A stretch of DNA of 64,000 nucleotides. Origin: Xylaria sp. FL1777 (taxonomy: Eukaryota; Ascomycota; Sordariomycetes; Xylariales; Xylariaceae). Positions within the stretch are counted from its first letter, which is position 1. Each line of letters opens with the position of its first letter. Both the position numbers and the translations under genes were made by a program. Positions 60,877-64,000 of this stretch are shown one piece after another. The notes beneath the pieces are model-generated. The model saw nothing but the letters and a program-made list of their open reading frames with translations. It was not told the DNA's origin and made no database searches. The stretch is taken from the NCBI GenBank assembly GCA_022578965.1, contig MU400549.1, forward strand, positions 991-64,990, read 5' to 3'.

Positions 60877-63800
60877 CTATTGACCACTGCTGGTTTTCAC
60901 GGCTCGATCGTCATTCTCACGCTCTTCTGTATCGAGTCGCTTCCTCCAGTCAGCCAGACTTTCACTAAGTCCTAGGGCAGGACCCTCATCATCTCTCTTG
61001 GGAGTCTCAAAATCAAATGCATTCGAAAGGCGGTAACTCTTGTTCCTCGTCTCCCAGTGAGTTCGGAGCATATCGAGCTCACTTGCTAAGTTTTCCAGAG
61101 CGGCACTGTTCCTAGCATCGCCAAGCTCCTCATAGAGACTCTCAGCTTCTGAGCTTTCCTGCCGGGTGTGTCCTTTGCCATTCATGGTTGGGGTGTTGGT
61201 ATTTGGATCAGAGTTCATTCGACTCCGCCTTCGGTAATTGCCCACTGAAGTTCCTACTTGGTCGAGAAGGAGACTGACTTTCTCTTCAGCCTCCTGGGCC
61301 CGTTTTTCGACTAGAGCGTTCTCTTGCTGTAGTTGGTCAAGATCTTTCTCCCGAGCCGTCAACTGCTGCCAGTAGTTCTCACTCGATTTTGCGGCGGTGT
61401 CACGTTCATTTTTTACAGTGTCAAGTTCTTTCCGTAATTCGGCAAGTCGCTGCTCGAGCTGTACTGAAGACGTTTTCACCTCTTCTTCTAGTGTATGTAA
61501 CTTCGTTTCTAGAGTCGATCGCTCTGTTTCCCAATCGGCTGCAGCTGAGTTGTCGGAAGCACCAACTCGAGACTCCAGGTCGAAATTCTCATTCTTCAAA
61601 CGAGTATTATCGGCCTTGGATTTAGCTAACTCTTCCTTCATCCGCTTAAGCATCTTCTCAGTGCCTTTCACATAGTGAACAGCAGATTGATAGTCGTTTT
61701 CAAGCTGCACTATGCGCTCACGGTAAGCTGCTTCTGTTTCCTGCGCCTGAGCCATGAAACTCTGTTTTGTCTCCTCATGTGTTGCTACTGCTTCGGCTAG
61801 TTGCCGTTCAAGTTCTACAGCACGAGTTACATCTGGCGAGTCCGTACGGGATCCTATGCCTCGCACGCGAGAGATGCCAGTGGGGCTGATGCCTCTCTCC
61901 TCTAGAATGTTTTTGAGCGTGTTGTATTGCACAGTCATGGCGTTAGTTTCGAGCTGCTGATTTGCCAGTTGGTTTCTGAGATCTGAATTTAGAGCCTGGA
62001 GTGACTGGGTATCTTTAAGGGCAGACTGCAACTGCCTGCGAATAGTGACACCCTCCCGACTTGATTGCTCTTGGTACGCTTCAAGCCCGGCAATGCGCTC
62101 CTCAGCACTACGAAGCTTATCAGCAGCGGCATCGGCCTCTTGCTGATACTTTTTGACAAGCGCATTGGCTTCGCCGACTTGGCTCTGAAGAACGGTGATG
62201 CGTTCTGCATCAGCTTGGCTACCCTTGCCTGGGTCGTTTGTAAGCTTCTCCAGCCCAGAAACAACGGCTTGGCGGTGAGCCTCGGCCTCGGCCGCGCTGC
62301 GTTCAGCAAGCTCTTCGGTGTCTCGCAACCGCTGGCTAACCGCAACTAACTCAGCTGTACTTGCCTCATGCTCAGCCTTGAGCTTGTTTAATTTTGCCTC
62401 GGCAGCCTCTCTTTGAGATCGCTCTTCGTCATATTTTCGCTCGAGGTGGTTTCTCATATCAGTTGACATAGCAATCGCTTTGCGCAAAGACACCAGCGTA
62501 TCTTTTTCTTCGTTGTTCCCAGCGGCCTCGTTGTACTTAGCCTCAAACTCATCCTTCTCAATGCGCAGCAGATTGGTAGCTGCAACTGCATCGGCTGCAA
62601 TTACAGACTGTTCTCGAGCTTCACGTTGGGAAATATGCAACTCAGCCCTGAGTCGTTCGATTTCAGAAGAAGTCTCTTGCTTATATGATTCCAACTCTGC
62701 CATCCGTTTTTGTGTCGCACCGAGGGTCTCGTCCGCAAGCTGACGCGCACGCTTCTCAGCCGCGAGATCAGACCCAGCACGTGACAAATTAGTTTGGAAT
62801 TCCTTCTGCAGGTTCAAGGCTGCAGCGAGCTTGCGATTCATTTCAGCGCCATGATCATTAGTATCGGAATTACGGTCAGTCTCAGTCTGCGGTGTGCTCA
62901 CTGAGCTCCCAGTATGAGCAGCCATCTTTGCTTTAGCATAGACAGCCTCGCGAATTGCGGCATCACGCTGTCTTTCCGCCTCGGCAATCTGCTTCGCCGC
63001 TAGAACGGCTTGCTTATCTACAGAGCTCTGAACATTAGCCAGTTCTTGTCTCATGGCTAGAAGAGCCTCGATTAGAGGTTTGTCATCGTCATCAAACGTT
63101 TCAGTACCTCGCCCCTCAAGCACAGGACTCAGCGTGGCATTAGACGTATACCCAGATTTGCGGGCTAATTCAAGCTCTGAGGCATACCATGCGTTCCGAT
63201 TGCGCGCAGAATCTAGTTCCTTGAGCAACGCAACTGTCTGCGAATTCCTGTTAGAACCTCTCCGCGACAGAGGATTGCTCGTTTGACGAGTTGGTGGTGG
63301 GGGAGAAGAAGGCCGGTTCGCGACGCTTTTAAGGGCAGGTTCAGTACTGCTATCGACTGAACCTTGACCGCGAATTTGTCGAGATGGTTTGGACTTCGAT
63401 AAATCGGCGGAGGCGACGTCGGCTCTCGACCCGCTTCTAGGTTGCTGATTAGGCGTCCTGCGTCCATTGGTGATTGGATTCTCTTCTTTAACAGCCTCCC
63501 GAGAGACGGGTGATTGTGTGACGCTACCCGTAGAACCCGGCCCAACCACAGCAGCTTCCCTTTCTATCCGTTCGATCGAGGTGTTTCGCATGCGTCGGTT
63601 TGCATTATTAGTATCAACAGTTGGCCGTGGAGGTTGTCCCTGTGGTGGCGGACCAGAAGGCGTTGAAGTACCTGCTGCCCGTGGAAGCTTCGAAATACCA
63701 TTACTGACAGGAGGCGGTCCGCTCATATCCGCTCCGCTTGCCCCACGACTAGTAGGGCTCGCGGGGCCACCAGGAAGCCTCTTCGGATCTGGGCCGTTCG

Positions 63801-64000
63801 ATCCCTCCCGAGAGGGTGGCCTACGGCCGGAAGCTGATTCACCACTCGGTCTCCTTGTCTGCTGTAATTTTTGTGCGCTAGATTGGATCTGCGCATCGTT
63901 AGGATAGCGGATTTTGGTTGTATCAAGAACATAGACAAGAGAAAGATCATTGACTTGATTCGTAGCGGAACTCGGCTCTCCTCCCACGACAACAATCGAC
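60877..64000 (-). CDS. Kelch-repeat / coiled-coil cell polarity protein, Kel1/Tea1-like (5' end beyond window)
   Basis: The frame is open through the right edge of the window, so only the C-terminal part (about 1040 residues) is seen. The first residues read SIVVVGGEPSS, typical of the last blade of a Kelch propeller, followed by NDLSLVYVLDTTKIRYP. A Ser/Pro/Arg-rich disordered region runs to about residue 250 of the visible part. A very long coiled coil then follows (heptads rich in Leu, Glu, Lys, Ala, Gln) to near residue 950, and a short tail. Tea1 in fission yeast and Kel1 in budding yeast mark growing cell ends and organise actin and microtubule-dependent polarity. The same role at the hyphal apex is inferred. 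Confidence 0.88.
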   Translation of the reverse strand, partial: SIVVVGGEPSSATNQVNDLSLVYVLDTTKIRYPNDAQIQSSAQKLQQTRRPSGESASGRRPPSREGSNGPDPKRLPGGPASPTSRGASGADMSGPPPVSNGISKLPRAAGTSTPSGPPPQGQPPRPTVDTNNANRRMRNTSIERIEREAAVVGPGSTGSVTQSPVSREAVKEENPITNGRRTPNQQPRSGSRADVASADLSKSKPSRQIRGQGSVDSSTEPALKSVANRPSSPPPPTRQTSNPLSRRGSNRNSQTVALLKELDSARNRNAWYASELELARKSGYTSNATLSPVLEGRGTETFDDDDKPLIEALLAMRQELANVQSSVDKQAVLAAKQIAEAERQRDAAIREAVYAKAKMAAHTGSSVSTPQTETDRNSDTNDHGAEMNRKLAAALNLQKEFQTNLSRAGSDLAAEKRARQLADETLGATQKRMAELESYKQETSSEIERLRAELHISQREAREQSVIAADAVAATNLLRIEKDEFEAKYNEAAGNNEEKDTLVSLRKAIAMSTDMRNHLERKYDEERSQREAAEAKLNKLKAEHEASTAELVAVSQRLRDTEELAERSAAEAEAHRQAVVSGLEKLTNDPGKGSQADAERITVLQSQVGEANALVKKYQQEADAAADKLRSAEERIAGLEAYQEQSSREGVTIRRQLQSALKDTQSLQALNSDLRNQLANQQLETNAMTVQYNTLKNILEERGISPTGISRVRGIGSRTDSPDVTRAVELERQLAEAVATHEETKQSFMAQAQETEAAYRERIVQLENDYQSAVHYVKGTEKMLKRMKEELAKSKADNTRLKNENFDLESRVGASDNSAAADWETERSTLETKLHTLEEEVKTSSVQLEQRLAELRKELDTVKNERDTAAKSSENYWQQLTAREKDLDQLQQENALVEKRAQEAEEKVSLLLDQVGTSVGNYRRRSRMNSDPNTNTPTMNGKGHTRQESSEAESLYEELGDARNSAALENLASELDMLRTHWETRNKSYRLSNAFDFETPKRDDEGPALGLSESLADWRKRLDTEERENDDRAVKTSSGQ

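Overview
The window looks like nuclear DNA of a filamentous ascomycete (Pezizomycotina, probably Sordariomycetes). The reasons are short introns (about 50-115 bp) with GT..AG ends and CTAAC/CTAAT-type branch sites, long intergenic spacers, a HET-domain protein, a Zn2Cys6 regulator, a fungal P450, and an Srb8/Med12 and an Rgd1 homologue of filamentous-fungal type. Gene structures were rebuilt by hand from reading frame, splice-site phase and remembered family motifs. No database search was run.

Layout. 1-566 is a degenerate minisatellite. 1.0-1.5 kb holds the N-terminal half of an NmrA-like gene that stops early. 4.75-5.38 kb is a secreted, probably GPI-anchored protein. 8.35-10.96 kb is a PA-TM-RING ubiquitin ligase gene with one intron. 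12.95-14.41 kb is a cytochrome P450 on the minus strand. 19.16-20.02 kb is a two-exon FTA2/kinase-like gene. 20.87-21.0 kb is a tRNA-like Pol III unit and 21.64-21.71 kb is a clean tRNA-Glu(UUC). 25.31-27.89 kb is an F-BAR/RhoGAP gene (Rgd1-like, six exons). 28.80-29.39 kb is a three-exon homologue of Asterix, an ER PAT-complex subunit. 33.74-38.40 kb is MED12/SRB8.

From 40.3 to 46.3 kb there is a more accessory stretch: a possible retroelement relic, a CT microsatellite, a Zn2Cys6 transcription factor whose zinc cluster is split by an intron, and a solo HET-domain gene. 47.57-47.83 kb encodes a 52-residue secreted peptide. 49.16-50.50 kb is a five-exon PQ-loop vacuolar amino-acid transporter. 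51.82-52.97 kb is a four-exon S1/P1 nuclease with all nine zinc ligands. 56.40-58.18 kb is a seven-exon secreted protein with Asn/Gly/Gln repeats. 60.88-64.00 kb is the C-terminal part of a Kelch/coiled-coil polarity protein (Kel1/Tea1-like), cut by the window edge.

The genes do not form an evident pathway or biosynthetic cluster. They are a mix of housekeeping genes (MED12, Rgd1, Asterix, PQ-loop, Tea1-like) and secreted or accessory genes (GPI protein, nuclease, two secreted proteins, HET, transcription factor, P450). I found no convincing new multi-gene system. The most unusual items are the tRNA-like Pol III unit, the tiny secreted peptide, the in-frame intron of MED12 and the broken NmrA gene.
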